A DNA stretch of 64,000 bases from Teichococcus aerophilus (GTDB taxonomy: Bacteria > Pseudomonadota > Alphaproteobacteria > Acetobacterales > Acetobacteraceae): NCBI RefSeq assembly GCF_014490485.1, contig NZ_JACTVA010000028.1, forward strand, positions 1 to 64,000. The letters run 5' to 3'. The stretch's first letter is position 1. Every line of letters begins with the position of its first letter. The translations under genes and the position numbers were made by a program. The notes beneath the pieces are model-generated. The model saw only the letters and a list, made by a program, of their open reading frames with translations, ran no database searches and was not told where the DNA came from. This document shows, piece by piece, positions 18,991 through 26,875 of this stretch.

Positions 18991-19761
18991 TTAGGAGGAC
19001 GGCGATTGCCGCTCTGCCAAACCTTTATACCGACGCCACCGGGCCGCGATCGTCGACAGTTTAGGAAAGTCGGAGGTGCTTCCCCGCGCGCCAGCCTGCT
19101 TCATATGATCAAGCGTGGACGCGACGACGTCTTTGCTTTCCCGCTTGACCCATGCTGCTCGCCACGCCCGCACTGCGTTGATACTCAGTCCGACAGAAGC
19201 AGCAACCTGCTGCTCTGCGATATGCGAAGGAATGCCTTGTCCGGTCTGAATCGCGATCCAGAACCACATTTGTTTCTCAGCAAAATGCGCCCTTTCAGGG
19301 TCCGGTCCCCTGCCAGTCTTGGGCTTCGGCGTCAGAAAATCCGGTAGTTCTCCCGTGCCGCTGTCCAGTTTGAATAGCGCAGAAGAAAGCGCCTCGCGTT
19401 CGTGCGGAGGAAGGGTCGAGGGAAAAGCCGCAACGGAAAATGAAAGCTGGCTACGAGACAGATGCTCGTTGTGCGAATTGGGGTCTTTGATCGCATCATT
19501 CAGCCAAGAGAATGTTGCGCTGATCAGAGCGTTTCCCACTTCCATCGACCTAAACTGAATAGCTCCGACACGGGCTCCACCTGCGGTAGTAGCAAGTTGT
19601 TGGAGGTCGATTGCGACATCTAGAAGCACATGAAGATCATCTCTGGAAATCTCAGGCTTCTTCAGTATTTTAGCGGCAGGACGTGCAAGCTCTCTCGCTG
19701 CCACACTTAACAGTTCTTCAAGCTGATCTTCCTCGTCTTCAGTGAGACGTGCCTCTGACAT
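18991..19761 (-). CDS. Unknown island protein with a C-terminal HTH-like segment
   Basis: 256 residues. The N-terminal part is acidic and helical (EDEEDQLEELLSVAARELARP); the C-terminal part has AEQQVAASVGLSINAVRAWRAAWVKR, a plausible helix-turn-helix. Composition is lower in GC than its neighbours. It lies upstream of the AlpA-like gene on the same strand with a 137-base gap. Could be a DNA-binding regulator; no family recognised. Confidence 0.6.
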   Translation of the reverse strand: MSEARLTEDEEDQLEELLSVAARELARPAAKILKKPEISRDDLHVLLDVAIDLQQLATTAGGARVGAIQFRSMEVGNALISATFSWLNDAIKDPNSHNEHLSRSQLSFSVAAFPSTLPPHEREALSSALFKLDSGTGELPDFLTPKPKTGRGPDPERAHFAEKQMWFWIAIQTGQGIPSHIAEQQVAASVGLSINAVRAWRAAWVKRESKDVVASTLDHMKQAGARGSTSDFPKLSTIAARWRRYKGLAERQSPSS

Positions 19762-20091
19762 GCGCGTTCCGATACGCTTCCGAAGTGTTGCGGCGAGGCA
19801 GCTTGGTCGGAAGCCAAGCTTTCGGGGATCAGCCTAGCCCCGCCTATTCGAATCTAGCGATATCAGGCGCGAACGAGAAGAGAACATCGTGACGTCCTGG
19901 CGGCAAGATAGACGCGCCGCCAGGTCAAGGCCCGAAGAGCTGCCAGGTGCCTGTGGATCGACGGAGGACGCCATCCCGAGCGCCGTCCAGCCCCGGCACA
20001 GGAATGTGACGCCCTACCAGCATGCCTCTCCGCCGGGCTCGGCCTACCGTGGCCCCCACTGACTTCGGGATCTCCCGTCGCTGAAGGAACC
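19762..20091. other. Gap between divergent island genes
   Basis: 330 bases between a minus-strand gene and a plus-strand gene. It must hold both promoters. No conserved element seen beyond an AAGGAA ribosome-binding site just before 20092. Confidence 0.5.
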
Positions 20092-21237
20092 ATGATGATC
20101 CGCAGAACACTCCTGGCCGCCGCCTGCATCGCTTTGTCCGGAGGCCTTTGCGCCGTGTGGTCTCCCACCCGGGCGGAACCGCCCGCCGCCGACGCGGCCA
20201 CCTCAGGCACACTCGGTCAGGCGCTAGGCAGGCTGCCGCGTGTTGTCACGCAGAACCCCGCAGCCATCCAGGCAGTGTTTCTGGATCTCTCCGCACTGCC
20301 GAAGGCTGCTTGGCAAGATGGCCAGCTCTCGCCGGAGGCGTTCCGCCGCCTCATGCTGGCCGCCACAATGCCGCCCTTCAAGCCGCTCAGCATGCTGGGC
20401 TCCGCCTCGGCCTGGGAGCAGGCCAGCGGCATCCCCTTCGCCGCGCTGGACACGGTGACGGCCGTGGAGGACGTCGTGGCGATCTGGCGCCCACGCGACC
20501 CCGCCCGCATCCCCGCCCTGCAAACCCACATCCGCGGCCTCGGCTTCACCGCCACCCAGGGCGGCAGCCTGACCGCCGCCGAGGACACGCCCTTCACCCT
20601 GCGGATGCAGAACCCCTGGCTTGCGATGAAGCCCGGCCCCACGAGTGTCGGCAGGGACGGAGATGTTCTAATCCAGGCTGCCAGTCCAGCCGGCCTGCGG
20701 GCCTTTACCGCCGTGCCAGCCGCCGAAAGCGCCCTTGCCGACCCCGCCCTCCGGGTGGCGCTGTCCGGGCTCAACGCCCAACTCGGCCAGGGCCGCCTGG
20801 TCCAGGCCGCTATCTTCACCCCCGCCATGACGCTCCGCACCGGTGACCCTGCGCAGTTTATGGACATGACGCCGGGCCAATCCAGCGACGTCGTGCGCCG
20901 GCAGGCCGAGAGCGCCGGCCAGGGCCTGCCCCCCTACGCGCGCGGCATCATGGCCGATGTCGAGGGCGCGGCGGCGCCCGCCCTCCTGATCTCACTGGCC
21001 TACCCGGATTGCGGTACGGCGGAGGCCGCCCTCGCCCGCTTCGCCACGGCGTGGGAGGCATCGCCCCTCAACGCCGCCACCCCGTCGGACATCACCCGCA
21101 AAGCAGTGAGGGCCGAACAGGGCTGCGCGGCGGTCATAACGATCCAGCAAGAGCGGCCCGGCCTGCGCAACGTGCCCATGCAAAGCTTCCACGACGCCTA
21201 CATGCGCCGCAACCCGACGCCGCTGGACATCCACTAA
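20092..21237 (+). CDS. Exported protein of unknown function (island cargo)
   Basis: 381 residues. The N-terminus MMIRRTLLAAACIALSGGLCAVWSPTRA is a clear signal peptide ending near residue 28. AAGGAA lies just upstream of the ATG. The mature part has two related-looking stretches of alpha/beta type (AVFLDLSALPKAAW, LISLAYPDCGTAEAALARFATAW) and three Cys. High GC, unlike ietAS. I do not recognise the family; a periplasmic role is likely from the signal peptide. Confidence 0.65.
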   Translation: MMIRRTLLAAACIALSGGLCAVWSPTRAEPPAADAATSGTLGQALGRLPRVVTQNPAAIQAVFLDLSALPKAAWQDGQLSPEAFRRLMLAATMPPFKPLSMLGSASAWEQASGIPFAALDTVTAVEDVVAIWRPRDPARIPALQTHIRGLGFTATQGGSLTAAEDTPFTLRMQNPWLAMKPGPTSVGRDGDVLIQAASPAGLRAFTAVPAAESALADPALRVALSGLNAQLGQGRLVQAAIFTPAMTLRTGDPAQFMDMTPGQSSDVVRRQAESAGQGLPPYARGIMADVEGAAAPALLISLAYPDCGTAEAALARFATAWEASPLNAATPSDITRKAVRAEQGCAAVITIQQERPGLRNVPMQSFHDAYMRRNPTPLDIH

Positions 21238-21568
21238 GGCACCCCACCGCACCCAGGACCCCGATGCCGCGCCGGCCTGCCCAGCGGCAAGCACCCGGCC
21301 GGCATCCTCTCCGCCGACGCGGCTCGCCTCTCCGCGTGCGGATCTCGCCATGTCATCCTGTGGATAGTTCCGACTGTTCCGACACGGTTCCGACATGTCG
21401 GAACAGCTCTAACATACTGAAATCTAAATCGGTTCCGACTGTTCCGACATGTTCCGACAGGGTGGCGTAAACCTCTAGGAAAAACACGTATCAGACGTGC
21501 ATGCGTGCATGTCCCACATTCCCCATCTCAGAGCGTTTTTCCGCGTGAAAGAGTAGTTCCGTGTCGGA
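21238..21568. other. Island right arm: repeat-bearing gap before the integrase stop
   Basis: 331 bases with no gene. Dominated by the GTCGGAACA/TGTTCCGAC cluster described separately. Confidence 0.6.
21367..21458. repeat. Cluster of TGTTCCGAC/GTCGGAACA 9-mers (right end) with an 18-bp palindrome
   Basis: Exact copies at 21375-21383, 21440-21448 and 21450-21458, with an inverted copy at 21397-21405. Near-copies with one change lie at 21367, 21386 and 21431. GTTCCGACATGTCGGAAC (21388-21405) is a perfect palindrome. This mirrors the left-end cluster at 3538-3630, close to the integrase gene. Confidence 0.8.
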
Positions 21569-22897
21569 TCACGTCGGAACGGGGCCCCCTGTGTCTGGCT
21601 GCTGAGGCTTGGAAAGGCACCACTCGGCCCAGGCTTCCATGAGGACACGTCGCTTCTCCAGCAGGTCCGAGCGTGCATAGGCGGCTTCCGCCTTGTTCCG
21701 GACGACATGTGCCAGGGCTGCCTCCGCCACGTCTCGCCCGTCCTGGCGGGTTTCTCCGGCCCAATCCCGGAAGGTGCTGCGGAAGCCATGCGGTACCACT
21801 GCCCGGCCCTCCACGTCCCGCCAGCGTGGCTGAGTTCCCCCTGCATCTTCGTTCATGCGACGGACCACGGCAGAGAGGGTCATGTCGGAGAGCGGGACCT
21901 TCCCCCGTGTGGGGCTAGGGAAGATCAGGCTGTCATGCCCCTTGGCGTCGCGCTGGGCGCTTCTCAGGATCTCGAGGGCGGCTGCGCAGAGAGGAACCCG
22001 ATGCCGCCTCTTGGCCTTCATGCGCTCCGCCGGCACGGTCCAGACGGCTTCCTTCCAGTCGATCTCCTGCCATCTGGCTAGTCGGACCTCCCCTGTTCGG
22101 GCTGTGGTGAGGATGACGAAGGCCAGGGCTTGCACAGCCACGCCCGTACGGTCTGCAAGGGCCTGCATGAAGACCGGCATGTCCCGCCACGGGAGGGACG
22201 GGCGGTGCTCCACCCGCTTCACCCTCTGCGGCTTGGGGAGCACCTCGGCCAAGTGACCCCGCCATCGTGCCGGGTTTTCTTCCTGTCGCCATCCGCGCAC
22301 CTTGGCGAAGTCCAGCACCGCCTCGATCCGTCCCCGTAGTCGGGAAGCTGTCTCGGGTGTCTTTGGCCAGATGGGGCGCAGCACAGACAGCACATCCTCG
22401 GTGTCGATCGTCCGCACATCCTTTTCGCCCAGGTGAGGGAAGGCATAGCTTCGCAATGTGGTTTCCCATTGCGCCCGATGCTTGGGGTTGCTCCAGCCGC
22501 TTTCGCGCTCCGCCAGCATGCTTTCTGTCACCGACTGGAACGTACGCACCGACACCACGTCTGCGGCTTCCTGGGCCTCCTGAGAGGCTTTCGCGGCATC
22601 GCGTTGGTCCAGGGGGTCGTGGCCGTCCCTCAGCATCCTGCGGGCTTCCGCAGCCTTCTCCCGAGCCTCTGCCAGGGTGACGCCGCCGAACCGTCCATCG
22701 GGATCCGCACCGCCTAGGCCCATCTCACGGTCACGCCCTTTCAGGCGGTACCGAAAGAGCCAGGATTTGCTACCCCCGGCCGTGATCTGAAGATAAAGCC
22801 CGCCGCCGTCCCCAACCCGAACAGGCCTGGTGATGCCTCCGGGATGCTTCGCGGCCGCAACGCCCTTCGCGGTCAGGCCTGTGCTTCTACAAGCCAT
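21569..22897 (-). CDS. int: Tyrosine-type site-specific integrase
   Basis: 442 residues. Inserts and excises the island at tRNA-Ser(CGA). The N-terminal DUF4102-like arm-binding part has VRVGDGGGLYLQITAGGSKSWLFRYR. The catalytic domain has the first Arg in ARTGEVRLARW, then HGFRSTFRDW, then LAHVVRNKAEAAYARSD with the nucleophile Tyr407. All expected residues are present. It lies 188 bases from attR with its start towards the att site. Full length for the P4-like integrase family. Confidence 0.95.
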   Translation of the reverse strand: MACRSTGLTAKGVAAAKHPGGITRPVRVGDGGGLYLQITAGGSKSWLFRYRLKGRDREMGLGGADPDGRFGGVTLAEAREKAAEARRMLRDGHDPLDQRDAAKASQEAQEAADVVSVRTFQSVTESMLAERESGWSNPKHRAQWETTLRSYAFPHLGEKDVRTIDTEDVLSVLRPIWPKTPETASRLRGRIEAVLDFAKVRGWRQEENPARWRGHLAEVLPKPQRVKRVEHRPSLPWRDMPVFMQALADRTGVAVQALAFVILTTARTGEVRLARWQEIDWKEAVWTVPAERMKAKRRHRVPLCAAALEILRSAQRDAKGHDSLIFPSPTRGKVPLSDMTLSAVVRRMNEDAGGTQPRWRDVEGRAVVPHGFRSTFRDWAGETRQDGRDVAEAALAHVVRNKAEAAYARSDLLEKRRVLMEAWAEWCLSKPQQPDTGGPVPT

Positions 22898-23084
22898 GGA
22901 ATCCTAGCCCGCGCTTTCTCCGCCATTGGGTTTCTACCCCCAAGGCTACCCCCAAACGGGCTTGCGCTTGCCATGGATGCCCATAGATCAGCGTAGACGA
23001 CTGTAGACTGTAAGTGATTGAATCCATGCGGGAATAAAACACGCCCATGGATTTCTGTGGAGTCCCGTAGACTCGGGAATGGCA

Positions 23085-23100
23085 CCCACCCTCTCCGCCA
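23085..23100 (+). repeat. attR core
   Basis: CCCACCCTCTCCGCCA, identical to the 3' end of tRNA-Ser (3367-3382). It marks the right boundary and gives an element of about 19.7 kb. Confidence 0.9.
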
Positions 23101-23159
23101 ACCTATTGATATCGTTGAGAAGGCCGCACCGAGACTGCCTTGGGCGCCCCTGTGCTCCA

Positions 23160-23339
23160 AAATGGGGCTCCAAAGTGGAGTTCATTCGCTATCTCCGCCA
23201 GCACCCTAAGACCGGGCTGCTGCACTACCGGCGCGTCATTCCAGCCCACCTTCGGCTCCATCTCGGGGGTGGAAATATTTCGCATGGCCTTGGCCGAGAG
23301 GCCTCAGCCGCGAACTTTCAAGCTGGAGCCGGGCTTTGA
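23160..23339 (+). pseudogene. Integrase N-terminal remnant
   Basis: The frame reads VEFIRYLRQHPKTGLLHYRR and continues VIPAHLRLHLGGG, the pattern of the N-terminal DUF6538-like segment of another tyrosine-recombinase family (x-Y-x-R-R-x-I-P-x-x-L-R-x-x-L-G). The frame stops at 23339 and no catalytic domain follows. It lies 60 bases outside attR, where the integrase of an earlier element in the same tRNA would be expected. Confidence 0.45.
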
Positions 23340-23500
23340 ATTCATGGATGTCCCCGCTCCCGCGCACAGCTTCCCAAGCTCTTCACCGTTTCCGTTTCAG
23401 CCGCCTGGGACGCCTTTTTGCTCTCACCAAGCTAAACTGGGTGGTTAACTGGACAGTGCGTAAGGGAAATCCAAACGGGCGGTGGCCTTAACCAGGCAGG

Positions 23501-24799
23501 CTAAACGACCTGAATTTCCGTCGCTACTTTGCAATCAGATTCCGCTTGAAGTGCTTCCAACTGTGCCACAAGCGCTGGTCTGGCATTTCTCCCTGCACGT
23601 AAGCGGTTCAGCAAAACGTCCAAACCGACTTCTGTCTGAGCAAAGAGCCGTTTCGCTGCACTTATTGTCCAGGCGTCATCACCTGATGCCAGCGAGATTT
23701 CAAGAAGTCGACGAAGGTACGACAGGTTCGTCGGGTCGGAATCGATAGCCTCGTTTTCTGCTTGAATGGCTTCTTCAAAGTGGCCGGCCCTTGATAGGAG
23801 TGCAGCCGCCGCATGCATCACATGATTCAGGCGAAGCGCCTTGCGTTGATCTGCCGGCATGGTGCGAGCTGCGTCGACGCACTTACGTGCAAAATCTCCA
23901 GCTGCGACGAATTCATTTTTTGCTCTCAGTACCGCTGCAAGATGGATGTAACAGCGCACAACCTCCTCGCGCGGCAGAACGTCTGCATATTTTTCGAGAA
24001 TTGCTAATGACCAGGACTGGTGTCTGTCAATCGCCACCTGTGCAACATGGCGTGGCCGCATTGGGTGCAGGCGGCGCCCAATCAGAATGCGCCTCTTCAA
24101 AGACTGAATATCTTGCTTCAGGCAGGCAGAAATCATGTCGGTCGCTGCAGCCGTGTTGGCGAAGGCGCCGATGCTGTGGTGACCTGTCATGGCGACATTC
24201 AGGAGATTTGCTTGCGGGCATACGCCGTGAATGAGCTCGACATGTTTCACGTCGGGCTTTTCGAATTGATCGTAAAATAAATACACATGTCCAGAAATAT
24301 CTGCGGCCTTGATCTCCATTCCGTCATGTATTTTCTGATCGTGATGCGGAGTAAATCGATGATCGAAAGCTTCAACGACTGACGGCGAAATTGAATATTG
24401 TGGGCAGAAAGCAGCGACAGCTGTCGCGTTCAGTAACCGACTATATTTTAATGCAGCATACGCGCCCATGGAATTTCCGTAGCACAGGCGGGTCTCATAT
24501 GACGCGAGAAGGCTCCGCAGATGGTCTTCTGCCTTATGCATCGAAATGGCGGGAAACCAGTTCGGCCTCTTTGCTACGAAGCCAAGCCCGCTAATCTCCG
24601 ATTTGCGGCAAAGATTGCGCGCCCAGAAAGTGTCTCCGTCCATTTTAAAAAGCATGTTGCTAAAATTGACGAGCAAAGTGTTCGACTTGGAAGGAAAAAA
24701 TACAACTCGTAGATGGTGATCATCATAGACAATTTGGCTGACCCCGATGGGGCCATCTAGGAGTATGGAGCGTGCCGTTGGTTGGAGCATCATAGCCAC
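23501..24799 (-). CDS. Alpha/beta-hydrolase-like protein with C-terminal TPR-like repeats
   Basis: 432 residues. The first half has a short hydrolase fold: LCYGNSMGAYAALKYS carries a GxSxG nucleophile elbow and MTGHHSIGAF a plausible catalytic His, with FDHRF as an acid candidate. The second half (about 250-420) is all-helical with TPR-like units (ILEKYADVLPREEVVRCYIHL, HAAAALLSRAGHFEEAIQAE). This domain pairing occurs in proteins linked to surface glycans, but no glycan genes are nearby. GC is low for the chromosome. Unknown substrate. Confidence 0.65.
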   Translation of the reverse strand: MAMMLQPTARSILLDGPIGVSQIVYDDHHLRVVFFPSKSNTLLVNFSNMLFKMDGDTFWARNLCRKSEISGLGFVAKRPNWFPAISMHKAEDHLRSLLASYETRLCYGNSMGAYAALKYSRLLNATAVAAFCPQYSISPSVVEAFDHRFTPHHDQKIHDGMEIKAADISGHVYLFYDQFEKPDVKHVELIHGVCPQANLLNVAMTGHHSIGAFANTAAATDMISACLKQDIQSLKRRILIGRRLHPMRPRHVAQVAIDRHQSWSLAILEKYADVLPREEVVRCYIHLAAVLRAKNEFVAAGDFARKCVDAARTMPADQRKALRLNHVMHAAAALLSRAGHFEEAIQAENEAIDSDPTNLSYLRRLLEISLASGDDAWTISAAKRLFAQTEVGLDVLLNRLRAGRNARPALVAQLEALQAESDCKVATEIQVV

Positions 24800-24998
24800 C
24801 TCGTCGCCTTACCATTACTTCTACCAATTTTAACTTAGCGTAATTCGAGGAGCAGTCTAGTCTTTGTTGCGTCGCACAAGATGCGGGCTGTACGCTAAAC
24901 CGCTGGCTCTGCGGCGTGATCCGGGCTCCATCTGCCTTGGTGCTCGGGCTTCTCACCCTGTTGAAGGCAAACCAATTTGCGCCCACAAAGGTACGTCC

Positions 24999-25724
24999 AT
25001 GAACGTCTGGCAATTCACCGCTTCAGTTCTGGCGCTGACTTGTACTGTGCAGTCAGTTTCGGCAGACGATTCGCGGAGTCTGGGGGTGCCTCAAGAAAGC
25101 GAAGTTTGGCGAGCTCGCCTCGAAGCTACAAACCGAATTAGGTCTCAGGCTGATCCCTCACGCGTGCGAGTCGTGTTTCTTGGCGATTCCATCACTCGCG
25201 AATGGCCGAACGATATCTGGAACGAAAATTTTGCTTCGCTTGGCGCCGTGAATTTGGGCTTAGCCGGAGACCGCATCGAAAGTCTTCTATGGCGCCTGGT
25301 TCACGGTCAATGGGGTGTCGGATCGGATGCTTTAAGACCCAGCGTCGCAGTCGTTCTCATAGGGACGAATAACCTGGGTTCCACTAGCAGATCCGAAGAT
25401 CTGGCTAGCGGCATCAGCGCAATAGTCAGATTGATCCGAGAACGTTCTCCGAAGACGGTGGTTCTGACCTTAGGCTTACTTCCTCGCCGTTCCACTGACG
25501 AACGGACCTCGCGGCTCATTGCTGAGACAAATCAGCGGCTATCAACGCAGGCAGATGGCATAAACGTGGTTTATGCCGATATTGGCGCCGATCTGGCACG
25601 TTATCCTGATCAGGTGCGCGAAGATTTCTTTAGAGACGACGTGCATCTTTCGGAAGAAGGTTATCGTAAGATGGCCGGAGCGCTTCAGCCGCTCGTTTTT
25701 CGACTCATGAAATCAGCAATGTAA
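24999..25724 (+). CDS. Exported SGNH/GDSL-type esterase
   Basis: 241 residues from the ATG at 24999 (AAAGG 8 bases upstream). The signal peptide MNVWQFTASVLALTCTVQSVSA ends near residue 22. Block I VVFLGDSITREW gives the Ser nucleophile, block II LGLAGDR the Gly, block III VVLIGTNN the Asn and block V DDVHLSEEGY the Asp/His pair. It resembles the acetylhydrolase/GDSL_2 group that deacetylates sugars or lipids. Lower GC, divergent from the hydrolase-TPR gene; both may belong to a decayed island. Confidence 0.85.
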   Translation: MNVWQFTASVLALTCTVQSVSADDSRSLGVPQESEVWRARLEATNRIRSQADPSRVRVVFLGDSITREWPNDIWNENFASLGAVNLGLAGDRIESLLWRLVHGQWGVGSDALRPSVAVVLIGTNNLGSTSRSEDLASGISAIVRLIRERSPKTVVLTLGLLPRRSTDERTSRLIAETNQRLSTQADGINVVYADIGADLARYPDQVREDFFRDDVHLSEEGYRKMAGALQPLVFRLMKSAM

Positions 25725-26157
25725 TTAGCTATACTTCGTCTTCCGTTGTTATAGGCTGCTTGCCTTTTCCGAAAACTTAGCTAACCACGCGGTGGCCCTG
25801 CCGGCCTTGACTCTTTTGTGTTATCCGCATTGGACGGGCGCCAGGTCGAAGCGCATTTACATGGGATTACCCATGAAGCTACCAATTCTTGGCCAAATTA
25901 CTTTGGCTGAGCGACAGTCACTATCCGCCGTATCTTGTCGGGCGGACTTTACGCTGCAATGACCCCACCACTGCCTCGGTGTTGATCCTGTAGCTTGATC
26001 CAGGGCTCAGCATGGCTCGGGTATCGCGGACACTTTCGTCCAACTGACTCTTGCCGTCATCAGGCGCTTCTCGAACAGGAGCTTGTTGCCTCATGTACTA
26101 GCGAGAAAATGCGCCGTGCGTGGCGGGAAGAGGGTTCCTGTTCGGACCCCACGAGGC
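25725..26157. other. Gene-free stretch
   Basis: 433 bases between the esterase and the convergent PaiB-type gene. Composition changes from lower to high GC here. I see no gene, att copy or clear terminator. Confidence 0.5.
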
Positions 26158-26781
26158 TCAGACCGGGATCAGCTTCGCCGCGTCGCGCTCGGAGGCCCGG
26201 TCACTCCCGGCCAGCCCGGCGGCGACGCCCTGGCGGTCGGCCTCGGAGCGGTTCTGGCTCATCTTGCGCTTACCCTCCAGCCGCGTGATCGGCAGCCGCA
26301 GGCCGATGATGCCGCGAAGCTGGGCGCGGATGAAGTTCTCCGGCGCATCGGTCACCGCCCACGGCCTGGGGCGGGATTGTTCGTGCAGGTTGGTCAGGCG
26401 CGTGACGATGTCGAGCAGCCGGTCCGCATCCTCGAAGAATTCCACCGGGCCATAGGCGTGGACCGCGACGTAGTTCCAGGTCGGCACCACCTTGTGGTGC
26501 TCCAGCTTGGACGGGTACCAGGTGGGGCTGACATAGGCGTCCGGCCCCATGAACAGGGCCATGGCGTCGCCTGTGGACGGCTGCTTCCACTGCGGGTTCG
26601 CACGCGCCAGGTGCCCATACAGCGTGCCGTGCGGGCCTTCCTCCGGCGCCAGGAACAGCGGCAGCGGCGTGGCCACCAGCCCCTCGGCAGTGGCGGTGAC
26701 GAGGTTGGCCAGGCGGGCTTCCCGCATAGTCGCGTGCACGGCGGCAAGGTCGTCCTCATGGAAGGCGGGCGGGACATACAT
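26158..26781 (-). CDS. FMN-binding PaiB-type protein
   Basis: 207 residues. MYVPPAFHEDD at the start, LANLVTATAEGLVATPLPLFL, GHLARANPQW and the VSPTWYPSKLEHHKVVPTWNYVAVHAYG block are hallmarks of the PaiB family (flavin-reductase-like split barrel, annotated as a negative regulator). The start at 26781 is the family start; the longer open frame crosses the divergent promoter. It lies back to back with a MocR regulator, a frequent pairing. Confidence 0.88.
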   Translation of the reverse strand: MYVPPAFHEDDLAAVHATMREARLANLVTATAEGLVATPLPLFLAPEEGPHGTLYGHLARANPQWKQPSTGDAMALFMGPDAYVSPTWYPSKLEHHKVVPTWNYVAVHAYGPVEFFEDADRLLDIVTRLTNLHEQSRPRPWAVTDAPENFIRAQLRGIIGLRLPITRLEGKRKMSQNRSEADRQGVAAGLAGSDRASERDAAKLIPV

Positions 26782-26840
26782 GGGGCAGGGGCTCCTCGAT
26801 CGGGCTGGACCGTGCCTGCGCTTTGGCCCAGAAGAAACAT

Positions 26841-26872
26841 CCAGTTTCCCGCGAAATGAAAGGGCCAGTTTC
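26841..26872. promoter_or_regulatory. Direct repeats in the paiB/mocR divergent gap
   Basis: CCAGTTTC occurs at 26841-26848 and again at 26865-26872, ending 3 bases before the mocR ATG; TTTCCCGCGAAA between them is a short dyad. MocR proteins commonly bind spaced direct repeats, so this is a candidate operator. Confidence 0.45.
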
Positions 26873-26875
26873 GCC

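Larger units (their letters stand above)
22898..23500. other. Right island junction and remnant region
   Basis: Contains the integrase promoter region, attR at 23085-23100, and an integrase-like remnant around 23160-23339. No intact gene. Confidence 0.6.

Noticed and set aside
25940-25980. Third att-like copy (CCCCACCACTGCC)
   Set aside because: Only a few bases agree with the 16-bp core, so no second island border can be claimed.
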